64,000 nucleotides of DNA from an uncultured Paracoccaceae bacterium. Its GTDB lineage: Bacteria > Pseudomonadota > Alphaproteobacteria > Rhodobacterales > Rhodobacteraceae. Shown here piece after piece: positions 48,695-56,915 of this stretch; the first letter of the stretch is position 1; every line of letters begins with the position of its first letter. The position numbers and the translations under genes are program-made. The stretch covers positions 19,231 to 83,230 of the forward strand of contig CALMSR010000033.1 of NCBI GenBank assembly GCA_937872465.1, in the 5' to 3' direction. Below the pieces are notes generated by a model. It searched no databases. It was given only the letters and a program-made list of their open reading frames with translations, and was not told the DNA's origin.

Positions 48695-49918
48695 ATGGAC
48701 GCGAAATCGGCCCGAATCGTGGTCGTCGGGGCCGGCCAGGCCGGCGCTTCCCTGGTCGCCCGCCTGCGCGCGCTCGGCCATGCGGGGCCGCTGACGCTGG
48801 TCGGCGCCGAGCCCGATCCGCCCTATCAGCGGCCGCCGCTCTCGAAGGCCTATCTCAAGGGCGAGATGGAGCGCGAACGGCTCCATCTCCGCCCGACCTC
48901 CTTTTACGAGGAAGCGGACATCGACCTGCGGCTCGGCCGAAGCGCCACCTCGATCGACCGCGAAACGCGCGAGGTCGCGCTCGACGACGGAACCCGGCTG
49001 CCCTTCGACCTCCTGGCGCTCGCCACCGGCGCCGCGCCCCGCCGTCTCCCTTCGGCCCAGGGCGGGGATCTCGCCGGCGTGCTCGAGATGCGCACGCTGG
49101 CCGACGCCGACGCGCTGGCGGCGGCGCTCCCTCGGAGCAGCCGCGCGCTGATCGTGGGCGGCGGCTACATCGGCCTCGAGGCGGCGGCGGTCCTGCGCGA
49201 GAAGGGGCTCGCCGTCACCCTGATCGAGGCCGCCCCGCGCATCCTCGGCCGCGTCGCGGCGCCGGAAACGGCGGATTACTTCCGCGACCTCCACCGCGCC
49301 CATGGCGTCGAGATCCGCGAGGGCGCGGCGCTCGACCGCCTCGCCGGCAGCGACGGCCGCGTCACCGGCGGCATCCTCGCGGACGGCGACACGATCCCCG
49401 CCGATCTGGCGCTGGTCGGCATCGGCATCCGCCCCGAGACCGCGCTGGCCGAAGCCGCGGGGCTGGCGACCGGGGACGGCATCCTGGTCGACGCCGCCTG
49501 CCGGACCTCCGACCCCGCGATCTTCGCCGCCGGGGACTGCGCGCGCTTCCCGCATCACGGGCATCCGATCCGGCTCGAAAGCGTGCCCAATGCCATCGAC
49601 CAGGGCGAGGCGGCGGCCGCGGCCATGCTCGGCGCCGAGGAGGGCTATCTCGCCCGGCCCTGGTTCTGGTCGGACCAGTACGACGTCAAGCTGCAGATCG
49701 CCGGGCTCAACACCGGCTGGGACCGCATCCTGACCCGGCCGGGCGGCCGGCCCGGTGCGCAATCGGTCTGGTACTACGGCGCCGGCCGGCTGCTCGCGGT
49801 CGACGCGATGAACGACCCGCGCGCCTACATGACCGCCAAGCGCTGGATCGAGGCCGGCGTCTCGCCCGACCCCGACGCGGTGGCCGATCCCGCGCGCGAC
49901 CTCAAGTCGCTGGCCTGA
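48695..49918 (+). CDS. FAD-dependent ferredoxin/rubredoxin reductase
   Basis: A 407-residue flavoprotein of the putidaredoxin/rhodocoxin-reductase family. Two nucleotide-binding loops are visible: FAD (VVVGAGQAGASLVARLR) near the start and NADH (LIVGGGYIGLEAAAVL) near residue 150, plus the second FAD site FAAGDCARF. The YQRPPLSKAYLKG segment is a family marker. It would pass electrons from NADH to a ferredoxin or rubredoxin, but neither that partner nor a cytochrome P450 is adjacent. rsmD begins within its stop codon (TGATG). Confidence 0.9.
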   Translation: MDAKSARIVVVGAGQAGASLVARLRALGHAGPLTLVGAEPDPPYQRPPLSKAYLKGEMERERLHLRPTSFYEEADIDLRLGRSATSIDRETREVALDDGTRLPFDLLALATGAAPRRLPSAQGGDLAGVLEMRTLADADALAAALPRSSRALIVGGGYIGLEAAAVLREKGLAVTLIEAAPRILGRVAAPETADYFRDLHRAHGVEIREGAALDRLAGSDGRVTGGILADGDTIPADLALVGIGIRPETALAEAAGLATGDGILVDAACRTSDPAIFAAGDCARFPHHGHPIRLESVPNAIDQGEAAAAAMLGAEEGYLARPWFWSDQYDVKLQIAGLNTGWDRILTRPGGRPGAQSVWYYGAGRLLAVDAMNDPRAYMTAKRWIEAGVSPDPDAVADPARDLKSLA

Positions 49919-50487
49919 TGCGCATCATCGCGGGCCGGCATCGCGGCCGCCCGCTGGCCGCGCTCGGGGGCGGCGACCCGGCGGCGCAGCTGCGCCCCAC
50001 CTCGGACCGGGTGCGCGAGAGCCTCTTCAACCTGCTCGCCCACGGCCCCTATGGCACGCCGTCGCCGCCGGAGGGCCGCCGCGTGCTCGACCTCTTCGCC
50101 GGCACCGGGGCGCTGGGGCTCGAGGCGCTCTCGCGCGGGGCGGCGCAGGCTACCTTCGTCGAGAACGGCGCCAAGGCGCTCGGCCTCCTGCGCGAGAACA
50201 TCGCCCGGCTCGGCGCCGGCGAGGCCACCCGCCTCCTCGCCACCGACGCCACGCGGCTCGGGTCCTGCCCGGAGGCGCCCTTCGACCTGGTCTTCCTCGA
50301 CCCGCCCTACCGGCGCGGGCTCGGCGAGCGGGCGCTCGCCGCCGCCGACCGCGGCGGCTGGCTCGCCCCCGGCGCGCTCCTGGTCTGGGAGGAGGCGGCG
50401 GCGGTGCTGCCGCCCCCCGGCTTGACCCTGCTCGACGCCCGCCGCTATGGGGACACGATGATCACCCTGATGCGCGTCTCCGCATGA
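49918..50487 (+). CDS. rsmD: 16S rRNA (guanine-966-N2)-methyltransferase
   Basis: S-adenosylmethionine-dependent methylation of G966 of 16S rRNA in the small subunit. The 189 residues begin MRIIAGRHRGRPL and contain RPTSDRVRESLFN, the SAM-binding VLDLFAGTGALGLEALSRGA and the catalytic FLDPPY motif. The gene overlaps its upstream neighbour by one base and recQ by four bases. Confidence 0.94.
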   Translation: MRIIAGRHRGRPLAALGGGDPAAQLRPTSDRVRESLFNLLAHGPYGTPSPPEGRRVLDLFAGTGALGLEALSRGAAQATFVENGAKALGLLRENIARLGAGEATRLLATDATRLGSCPEAPFDLVFLDPPYRRGLGERALAAADRGGWLAPGALLVWEEAAAVLPPPGLTLLDARRYGDTMITLMRVSA

Positions 50488-52547
50488 CCGAGGCCCGGCG
50501 CCTGCTCGGCCAGGTCTTCGGCTTCCCCGAATTTCGCCCCGGCCAGGCCGAGATCGTCGCATCGGTGGAAGCGGGCCGCGACGTGCTGGCGATCCTGCCC
50601 ACCGGCGCCGGCAAGTCGCTCTGCTACCAGCTTCCGGCGCTGACCCGGCCCGGGGTCACGGTGGTGATCTCGCCGCTGATCGCGCTGATGCGCGACCAGG
50701 TCCGGGCGCTCCGGGCCGCCGGCGTCGAGGCCGGCGCGCTGACCTCCCAGACCGAGGCCGGCGAGGCCGAGGCGATCTTCGCCGCCCTCGATGCCGGGAC
50801 CCTGAAGCTGCTCTACATGGCCCCCGAGCGGCTCGCCTCCGCCGGGCCGCTGCTCCGGCGCATCGCCGTCGGCCTGCTTGCGGTCGACGAGGCCCATTGC
50901 GTCAGCCAGTGGGGCCACGATTTCCGCCCCGACTACCTGCGCATCGGCGAACTGCGTGCGGGCCTCGGCGTGCAGACCGTGGCGCTGACCGCCACCGCCG
51001 ATGCCGAGACCCGCGAGGAGATCGTGCGGCGGCTCTTCGGCGGGGAAGCGCCGGAGATCTTCCTGCGCGGGTTCGACCGCCCGAACCTCCATCTCGAATT
51101 CCGCCCCAAGGACGCGCCGCGCCGCCAGATCCTGGACTTCACCGCCGCCCGCCGCGGCCGCTCCGGCATCGTCTATTGCGCAAGTCGCGCCAAGACGGAA
51201 ACACTGGCCGCCGCGCTCGGCGAGGCGGGCCATGTGGCGATCGCCTATCACGCCGGGCTCGACGGCGAGGACCGGCGGCTGGCTGAGACCCGCTTCCAGC
51301 GCGAGGACGGGCTGATCGTCTGCGCCACCATCGCCTTCGGCATGGGAGTGGACAAGCCCGACATCCGCTACGTCGCCCATACCGACCTGCCGAAATCGAT
51401 CGAGGCCTATTACCAGGAGATCGGCCGCGCCGGGCGCGACGGCGCGCCGGCCGAGACGCTGACGCTCTACGGTGCGGAGGACATCCGCCTGCGCCGCGCC
51501 CAGATCGACGAGAGCTCCGCCCCCGCGGCGCGCAAGGAGGCCGACCACAAGCGCCTGAACGCACTGCTCGGCCTCGCCGAGGCCCGGCGCTGCCGGCGCC
51601 AGACCCTGCTCGCCTATTTCGGCGAGACCCTGGACGAGCCTTGCGGCAACTGCGACCTCTGCGCCGAGCGCCCGGAGATCTTCGACGGGACGCAAGCCGC
51701 GCGCATGGCCTTCTCGGCCATGCTGCGCACCGGCGAGAGCTTCGGCGCCGAGCATCTGATCGCCATCCTGCGCGGCGAGCGGACCGAACGGGTGCTCGCC
51801 CGCGGCCACGACCGGCTGCCGACCTTCGGGGTCGGCAGCGCGCGCTCCAAGCCCGAATGGCAGGCGATCTTCCGCCAGCTCATGGGCCACGACCTGATCC
51901 GCCCCGACCCGGCGCGCCACGGCGCGCTGCGCCTGACCGAAGCCGCGCGGCCGGTCCTGCGCGACGAGGCGAAGATCGATCTGCGCGCCGACACCCTGCG
52001 CAGGGCCGCCGCGCGTGGTCCCGCACGCCGCGAAGCCGTGGCGCTGGTCGCCGAGGAGGACGAGGGGCTCTTCTCGGCGCTCAAGGCCCGGCGCCGGCAG
52101 CTCGCCGACGCCGCCGGCGTGCCGGCCTACGTGATCTTCCCCGACCGCACGCTGATCGAGCTCGCCACGCGCCGGCCCGACAGCCTCGACGCCATGCGCG
52201 GCATCACCGGGATCGGCGCGGTCAAGCTCGAGCGCTTCGGGCAGGACTTCCTCGAGGTGATCGCCGGGGAGGCGCCCGAGCCGCTGCACCCCGCCCGCCG
52301 CCGCCTCGCGGGCTCGCCGGGCGGCGCGCTCTTCGACCGGCTGCACGCGGCCCAGCTCGCACTCGCCCGCGGGCCCGACGGCCGCGGCAAGCCGCTCTCC
52401 TGCGATGCCGCGACGCTCGCGCGCATCGCCCGCAGCCGGCCCGCCGACCTCGCCGCGCTCGCCGAGCTGCCCGGCGTCGGCGCGCTCAAGGCCGAACGCT
52501 TCGGCCCGGCCTTCCTCGCGCTCCTGCAGGAGGAGGACGGCGCCTGA
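50484..52547 (+). CDS. recQ: ATP-dependent DNA helicase RecQ
   Basis: 3' to 5' DNA helicase for recombination and repair. The 687 residues contain Walker A (LPTGAGKSLCYQLP), the DEAH box (VDEAHCVSQWGHDFRPDY), motif VI (EIGRAGRDG), a zinc-binding region with cysteines in RRCRRQTLLAYFGETLDEPCGNCDLC (split over the fold), a winged-helix domain, and at the C-terminus two HRDC domains in tandem, at about 515-590 and 612-687. E. coli RecQ has one HRDC domain, so the second is an extension seen in some lineages. Start overlaps rsmD. Confidence 0.95.
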   Translation: MTEARRLLGQVFGFPEFRPGQAEIVASVEAGRDVLAILPTGAGKSLCYQLPALTRPGVTVVISPLIALMRDQVRALRAAGVEAGALTSQTEAGEAEAIFAALDAGTLKLLYMAPERLASAGPLLRRIAVGLLAVDEAHCVSQWGHDFRPDYLRIGELRAGLGVQTVALTATADAETREEIVRRLFGGEAPEIFLRGFDRPNLHLEFRPKDAPRRQILDFTAARRGRSGIVYCASRAKTETLAAALGEAGHVAIAYHAGLDGEDRRLAETRFQREDGLIVCATIAFGMGVDKPDIRYVAHTDLPKSIEAYYQEIGRAGRDGAPAETLTLYGAEDIRLRRAQIDESSAPAARKEADHKRLNALLGLAEARRCRRQTLLAYFGETLDEPCGNCDLCAERPEIFDGTQAARMAFSAMLRTGESFGAEHLIAILRGERTERVLARGHDRLPTFGVGSARSKPEWQAIFRQLMGHDLIRPDPARHGALRLTEAARPVLRDEAKIDLRADTLRRAAARGPARREAVALVAEEDEGLFSALKARRRQLADAAGVPAYVIFPDRTLIELATRRPDSLDAMRGITGIGAVKLERFGQDFLEVIAGEAPEPLHPARRRLAGSPGGALFDRLHAAQLALARGPDGRGKPLSCDAATLARIARSRPADLAALAELPGVGALKAERFGPAFLALLQEEDGA

Positions 52548-52583
52548 GGGCGGCAGCGCCGCCCCGAAGCCGCACGCAGAATA

Positions 52584-52703
52584 GACAAGCGCCCGCCCCG
52601 CCCCGTCACGCCGAAGGCGTGCCTCCGGCACGACGCGGGCGCTCCGCACCCGCCGGGCCGGGCGCTGCCCTCGTCTCGTAGCGGAGCGGCCGAAGAAGAA
52701 GGT
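52584..52703 (+). repeat. Dispersed repeat family A, nearly complete copy
   Basis: The element runs from a degenerate left arm (GACAAGCGCCCG) through CCGTCACGCCGAAGGCGTGCC and GGCACGACGCGGGCGCT to the right arm CGGGCGCTGCCC (52659-52670) and then TCGTCTCGTAGCGG. The core is 87 bases, one short of the 88 of the two intact copies. It lies in the 292-base gap between recQ and the sulfurtransferase gene; nothing else recognisable is there. Confidence 0.75.
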
Positions 52704-52839
52704 CTGGGATCCGATACCGTGGCCCCGAGCCCGCTCCCTGCCGCTCCCGCCCCGCATCTCACCGCTCCGCCCGGCCCTTGCCCCGCTGGCCGTTCGCCGG
52801 TATTCGGGGGGCCGTCGCAAGGGGGCACGGGGGGGCGGA

Positions 52840-53691
52840 ATGAACGGCAGCGATCCGCAGCTTCTCGTCTCGACGGACTGGCTGGCCGCGCATCTCGACG
52901 CGCCCGACGTCCGCGTGCTCGACGCAAGCTGGCACATGCCCGCCGCCGGCCGCGACCCGCGGGCGGAATATGCCGCCGCCCATATCCCCGGCGCGCAGTT
53001 CTTCGACGTCGACGAGATCTCCGACACGCGGTCGAGCCTGCCGCATATGGCGCCGCCGATCGAGAAATTCGTCGCCCGGATGCGCGCCATGGGCATCGGC
53101 GACGGCCACCGCGTGGTGGTCTACGACACGCTCGGCCTCTTCAGCGCGGCACGGGTCTGGTGGCTCTTCCGGCTCTTCGGCAAGGCGGACGTGGCGGTGC
53201 TCGACGGCGGCCTGCCGAAATGGCGCGCCGAGGGCCGGCCGGTGGAGGATACCGCGCCGGTGGCCCGCGACCGCCATTTCACCGCCCGGCGCGACGCGAG
53301 CCTGGTGCGCGACGTGACGCAGGTCGCCGCCAGCACCAAGCTCGGCTCGCCCCAGATCGTCGACGCCCGCGCGCCCGAACGCTTCCGCGGCGAGGTGGCC
53401 GAGCCGCGCCCCGGCCTGCGCTCGGGCCGGATCCCGGGCTCGCGCAACGTGCCCTTCGGGGCCGCGCTCAATGCCGACGGCACGATGAAATCCCCCGAGG
53501 AACTGCGCGCGGTCTTCGCGGCCGCCGGCGTGGACGTGGACAAGCCGGTGATCACCTCCTGCGGCTCCGGCGTGACCGCGGCCATTCTCAATCTCGCGCT
53601 CGAGCGCCTCGGCAACCGCAGCCATGCGCTCTACGACGGCTCCTGGGCCGAATGGGGCGCCTATCCCGATCTGAAGGTGGAACGCGGATGA
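52840..53691 (+). CDS. sseA: 3-mercaptopyruvate sulfurtransferase
   Basis: Transfers sulfur from 3-mercaptopyruvate to thiols or cyanide. The 283 residues form two rhodanese domains: an inactive first one (YDTLGLFSAAR at the cysteine position) and a second with the catalytic loop CGSGVTA (Cys241). That loop sequence, rather than CRxGxxR, distinguishes mercaptopyruvate from thiosulfate sulfurtransferases. The stop codon overlaps the next start. The aminotransferase further down could produce mercaptopyruvate from cysteine. Confidence 0.93.
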   Translation: MNGSDPQLLVSTDWLAAHLDAPDVRVLDASWHMPAAGRDPRAEYAAAHIPGAQFFDVDEISDTRSSLPHMAPPIEKFVARMRAMGIGDGHRVVVYDTLGLFSAARVWWLFRLFGKADVAVLDGGLPKWRAEGRPVEDTAPVARDRHFTARRDASLVRDVTQVAASTKLGSPQIVDARAPERFRGEVAEPRPGLRSGRIPGSRNVPFGAALNADGTMKSPEELRAVFAAAGVDVDKPVITSCGSGVTAAILNLALERLGNRSHALYDGSWAEWGAYPDLKVERG

Positions 53692-54245
53692 ACCACAAGG
53701 CCGGCGAACGCGTGGAATACGTGGTGACCTTCCTCGAGATGGACCTGCGCCCCGCCTATCCCCGCCCGCATCTGCCCACCGGGCCCGCCTCGGCGCTGAT
53801 CGCGGCCGAGGCGCCGCCGAGCTGGTATTTCCTCGACCTCTACCGGGCGGTCGGGCGCGACCACGAATGGACCGACCAACACCGGAAGTCGCCGGCGGAG
53901 CTGACGGCCTTCCTGCACGATCCGGCGGTGACCCTCTACACCTTCCTGCGGTCCGGCTGGCCGCACGGCTTCTTCATCCTCGACGGCCGCGAGCCGGGCA
54001 TCTGCGATCTCGCCTATTTCGGCCTGGTGCCGGAGGCGATCGGGCAGGGGCTCGGGCTCTTCCTGATCGAGACCGCCGTGCACATGGCCTGGGACCGGGA
54101 GGGCGTGCGCCGCATGACGGTGAACACCAATTCGCTCGACCATCCGCGCGCGCTGCCGCTCTACCAGCGGGCGGGATTCGAGCCCGTGCGCCGCGAGACC
54201 CACAGCCGGGTGCTCACCCGCGACCGCGACACCATCGGCGCATGA
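53688..54245 (+). CDS. GNAT-family N-acetyltransferase
   Basis: A 185-residue acetyl-CoA-dependent acetyltransferase. The conserved core is ICDLAYFGLVPEAIGQGLGLFLIETAVHMAW (acetyl-CoA pyrophosphate loop GQGLG), followed by MTVNTNSLDHPRALPLYQRAGFEPV. The substrate is not predictable. It overlaps sseA by four bases and lies 17 bases before the aminotransferase gene, inside one operon. Confidence 0.9.
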   Translation: MNHKAGERVEYVVTFLEMDLRPAYPRPHLPTGPASALIAAEAPPSWYFLDLYRAVGRDHEWTDQHRKSPAELTAFLHDPAVTLYTFLRSGWPHGFFILDGREPGICDLAYFGLVPEAIGQGLGLFLIETAVHMAWDREGVRRMTVNTNSLDHPRALPLYQRAGFEPVRRETHSRVLTRDRDTIGA

Positions 54246-54262
54246 CCGCGAAAGGACAGCCC

Positions 54263-55447
54263 ATGCTCGAGACCCTCACCGCCCCCGCCCCGGACAAGAT
54301 CATCGCGCTGATCGGCCTCTTCGCCGCCGACCCGCGCGCGGGCAAGGTCGATCTCGGCATCGGCGTCTACAAGGACGCCGAGGGCCGCACCCCGATCATG
54401 CGCGCGGTCAAGGCGGCGGAGCGGCAGCTGGTCGAGGAGCAGCAGACCAAGACCTATCTCGGGGTGACCGGCGACCGCACCTTCGTGGCCGGGATGCGCG
54501 ACCTGATCTTCGGCGAGGGCGTTGAGGCCGCGCGCATCGGCGGCGCCCAGACCCCCGGCGGCACCGGCGCGGTGCACCAGCTCGGCGAGCTGATCCGGCG
54601 CGCGCGGCCCGAGGCGCGGGTGTTCTATTCCGACCCGACCTGGCCGAACCACCCGGCGATCCTCGACCATCTCGGGCTCGCCTCCAGCGCCTACCGCTAT
54701 TACGACGCGGCGAGCGGCGCGGTGGATTTCGAGGCGATGCAGGCCGATCTCGCCGCTGCCAGGGCCGGCGACGTGGTGATCCTGCACGGCTGCTGCCACA
54801 ACCCGACCGGCGCCAATCTCGACCTCGAGCATTGGCAGGCGCTGACGCAGGATTTCGCCGCCCGCGGCATCGTGCCGATGATCGACCTCGCCTATCAGGG
54901 CTTCGGCGACGGGCTGGAGCCGGATGTGGCGGGGGTGCGGCACATGGCCGCGGCCCTGCCCGAGACGCTGCTCGCGGCGAGCTGCTCGAAGAACTTCGGC
55001 CTCTACCGCGACCGGGTCGGCGCCGCCTTCGTGGTCGGCGAGACGGCCGAACGCGCCGAGGTCGCCGAGGGCAATCTCGGCGCGCTCAACCGCCTGAACT
55101 TCTCCTTCCCGCCCGATCACGGCGCCAAGGTGGTGGCGATGATCCTCTCCGACGCGGCGCTGACCGCCGATTGGAAGGCGGAGCTCGAATCCATGCGCCA
55201 GAACATGCTGACCCTGCGCCAGGCGCTGGCCGACGCGCTGCGCCGCGAGACAAATTCCGACCGCTTCGACTATATCGGCGCGCATCGCGGCATGTTCACC
55301 CAGCTCGGCGGCACCCTGGAGAAGGTCAAGGCCCTGCGCGACGAGCACGCCATCTACATGGTGGGCACCGGGCGCATCAACATCGCCGGCCTGCCGCGGG
55401 ACGGCATGGACGCGCTCGCCCAGGCGATCGCCGCCGTCGGCATCTGA
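54263..55447 (+). CDS. Aromatic/aspartate aminotransferase
   Basis: A PLP-dependent class I aminotransferase of 394 residues. PLP contacts include the lysine in SCSKNFGLYRDRVG (Lys243), the NPTG turn in HGCCHNPTGANL and the arginine in the C-terminal GRINIAGL segment. Similarity is to the TyrB/AspC group, so aspartate, aromatic amino acids or cysteine may be substrates. The ATG at 54263 has AAAGGAC seven bases upstream; an in-frame ATG at 54242 overlaps the GNAT stop and is possible. The stop overlaps the next start (TGATG). Confidence 0.92.
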   Translation: MLETLTAPAPDKIIALIGLFAADPRAGKVDLGIGVYKDAEGRTPIMRAVKAAERQLVEEQQTKTYLGVTGDRTFVAGMRDLIFGEGVEAARIGGAQTPGGTGAVHQLGELIRRARPEARVFYSDPTWPNHPAILDHLGLASSAYRYYDAASGAVDFEAMQADLAAARAGDVVILHGCCHNPTGANLDLEHWQALTQDFAARGIVPMIDLAYQGFGDGLEPDVAGVRHMAAALPETLLAASCSKNFGLYRDRVGAAFVVGETAERAEVAEGNLGALNRLNFSFPPDHGAKVVAMILSDAALTADWKAELESMRQNMLTLRQALADALRRETNSDRFDYIGAHRGMFTQLGGTLEKVKALRDEHAIYMVGTGRINIAGLPRDGMDALAQAIAAVGI

Positions 55448-56367
55448 TGGCCTCGGTCCCCTATATCACCGAGGCGGACGTCGAAGGCCGGCTGGACTGG
55501 GTTGCCATGGCCGAGGCGCTGGCCGAGGGCCACCGCGGCCCGCGCGCGGAGATCGCCGACCAGTTCCTGACCCGCGGATCCGACACGCTGCTCTCCCGCG
55601 CCGCCTGGATCGACGGCATGGGGGTGGCGGTCAAGTCGGTGACGGTGATGCCCGACAATCCCGCGCGCGACCTGCCCTCGGTCCAGGGGGCGATGGTGCT
55701 CTTCGAGGACGCGACCGGCCGCATCGTCGCGGTGATCGATTCCGATCTGGTGACGCGCTGGAAGACCGCCGCGGATTCTCTGCTCGGCGCGCGGCTCCTG
55801 GCGCGCAGGGACGCGCGCCGGCTCCTGATCATCGGCGCCGGCGCCGTGGCCGCCTCGCTGATCGAGGCCTATCGCGCCGGCTTTCCCGGCATCGAGGTCA
55901 CGCTCTGGAGCCGCACCGCCGCCTCGGCGCGGGCGCTCGCCGAGGCGACCGGCGCCGCGAGCAGCGAGGATCTGCCCGCCGCGGTGGCCGCGGCCGACAT
56001 CGTGGCCACCGCGACCATGAGCACCCGGCCGGTCCTGATGGGCGAATGGCTGCGGCCCGGCCAGCATCTCGACCTGATCGGCGCCTATCGCGCCGACATG
56101 CGCGAGGCCGACGACCGCGCGCTGACCCGGTCGCGCATCTTCGTCGACAGTTTCGAGACGACGCTCGCACATATCGGCGAGCTGAAGGACCCGCTCGCGC
56201 GCGGCGTCATCACCCGCGAGGACGTGCTGGGCGACCTCTACGACCTGGTGGCGGGCGCCGCGGGCCGCCGCTCGGCCGAGGAGATCACCCTCTTCAAGAA
56301 CGGCGGCGGCGCCCATCTCGACCTGATGACCGGCCGCGAGATCCTGAAGGTCTGGCAGGGCGGCTGA
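55447..56367 (+). CDS. Ornithine cyclodeaminase/mu-crystallin family protein
   Basis: A 306-residue NAD(P)-binding protein of the ornithine cyclodeaminase family. It has the substrate-side KSVTVMPDNPARDLPSVQG (Lys is the conserved carboxylate ligand) and WKTAADSLLGARLLARRDA segments, then a Rossmann loop IIGAGAVAASLIEAY and the DLIGAYRADMREAD motif. Members act as ornithine cyclodeaminases, alanine dehydrogenases or ketimine reductases; the exact reaction is uncertain. It ends the sseA-GNAT-aminotransferase operon, and two strong hairpins follow. Confidence 0.88.
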   Translation: MASVPYITEADVEGRLDWVAMAEALAEGHRGPRAEIADQFLTRGSDTLLSRAAWIDGMGVAVKSVTVMPDNPARDLPSVQGAMVLFEDATGRIVAVIDSDLVTRWKTAADSLLGARLLARRDARRLLIIGAGAVAASLIEAYRAGFPGIEVTLWSRTAASARALAEATGAASSEDLPAAVAAADIVATATMSTRPVLMGEWLRPGQHLDLIGAYRADMREADDRALTRSRIFVDSFETTLAHIGELKDPLARGVITREDVLGDLYDLVAGAAGRRSAEEITLFKNGGGAHLDLMTGREILKVWQGG

Positions 56368-56400
56368 GCCCCGCGACCCCGCCATCGGCTTCCGTCGCTT

Positions 56401-56454
56401 GCCCGATCGACCGGTGTCGATCGGGCCGCGCCGGCCCTCCCCGGGGCCGGCGCG
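56401..56454 (+). terminator. Tandem perfect hairpins, probable terminator
   Basis: Two adjacent perfect 11-base stems: GCCCGATCGAC with GTCGATCGGGC around CGGT, then CGCGCCGGCCC with GGGCCGGCGCG around six bases, followed by CTTTG. They begin 34 bases after the stop codon of the cyclodeaminase-family gene. The T-run is short, so termination efficiency is uncertain, but the stems are among the strongest in the window. Confidence 0.55.
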
Positions 56455-56490
56455 CTTTGCGCACCGTCCAGGGCCGACGCGTCCCGATCC

Positions 56491-56594
56491 TCAACCGACG
56501 GTGAAACCCGACGTCCCTCGCCCTGCGGCTTGCGCCTCCGGGCGACCGGACCGGACGACGCGCCACCGGCGCCTCGCCCTTTCGCTCCGGGGGT
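56491..56594 (+). repeat. Dispersed repeat family B, diverged fragment
   Basis: TCAACCGACGGTGAAACCCG, followed by CTCG-rich segments and a CCACCGGCGCCTCGCCC block, follows the same order as the middle of copy 1 (CAGCGACGGTGGAACCCGGC...). Less well conserved than copies 1 and 2. It is part of the 548-base gap 56368-56915, which holds no gene that I can support. Confidence 0.4.
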
Positions 56595-56714
56595 AAGTGG
56601 CGCGGGCCGCGCGGAGCGCGGCCTTCTTCCGAGGACCGGCCGCGGCATCTCCCGAGCGGTTCCTGGATGATTGCCTCGGACCGGCACTCGTCCCCCGTAT
56701 CGGCGTCGCCTTTT

Positions 56715-56905
56715 CTTCGCGAATTTGGCGTCAGACAAATCCGTGCGCGCCTGCCTGCCCCCCGGCAGGCGCGCACGGATTACCCGGTGGTGGTGAAATC
56801 CAACCCCCTCGGCCGCCGCGCTCGCGCGCGTCCCTCCGACGAACCGGCGCGAGGCAGTGCCTCGCTCTTGCCGGTTCGGAATCGCCCCCGGACGGCCAAT
56901 CGGAC
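56715..56905 (+). repeat. Dispersed repeat family B, copy 2
   Basis: CTTCGCGAATTTGGCG, then ACAAATCCGTGCGCGCCTGC, GGCAGGCGCGCACGGATTAC and finally GACGAACCGGCGCGAGGC with its inverted partner GCCTCGC and CCGGTTCGG. Same order and spacing as copy 1 at 47006-47208, with an imperfect first hairpin. It abuts the stop codon of the downstream convergent sugar kinase gene. Confidence 0.68.
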
Positions 56906-56915
56906 GAAACCGCCG

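Noticed and set aside
50445..53096. An 883-codon minus-strand open frame opposite recQ
   Set aside because: The plus strand holds an intact RecQ with all helicase motifs; the antisense product has no recognisable domain.
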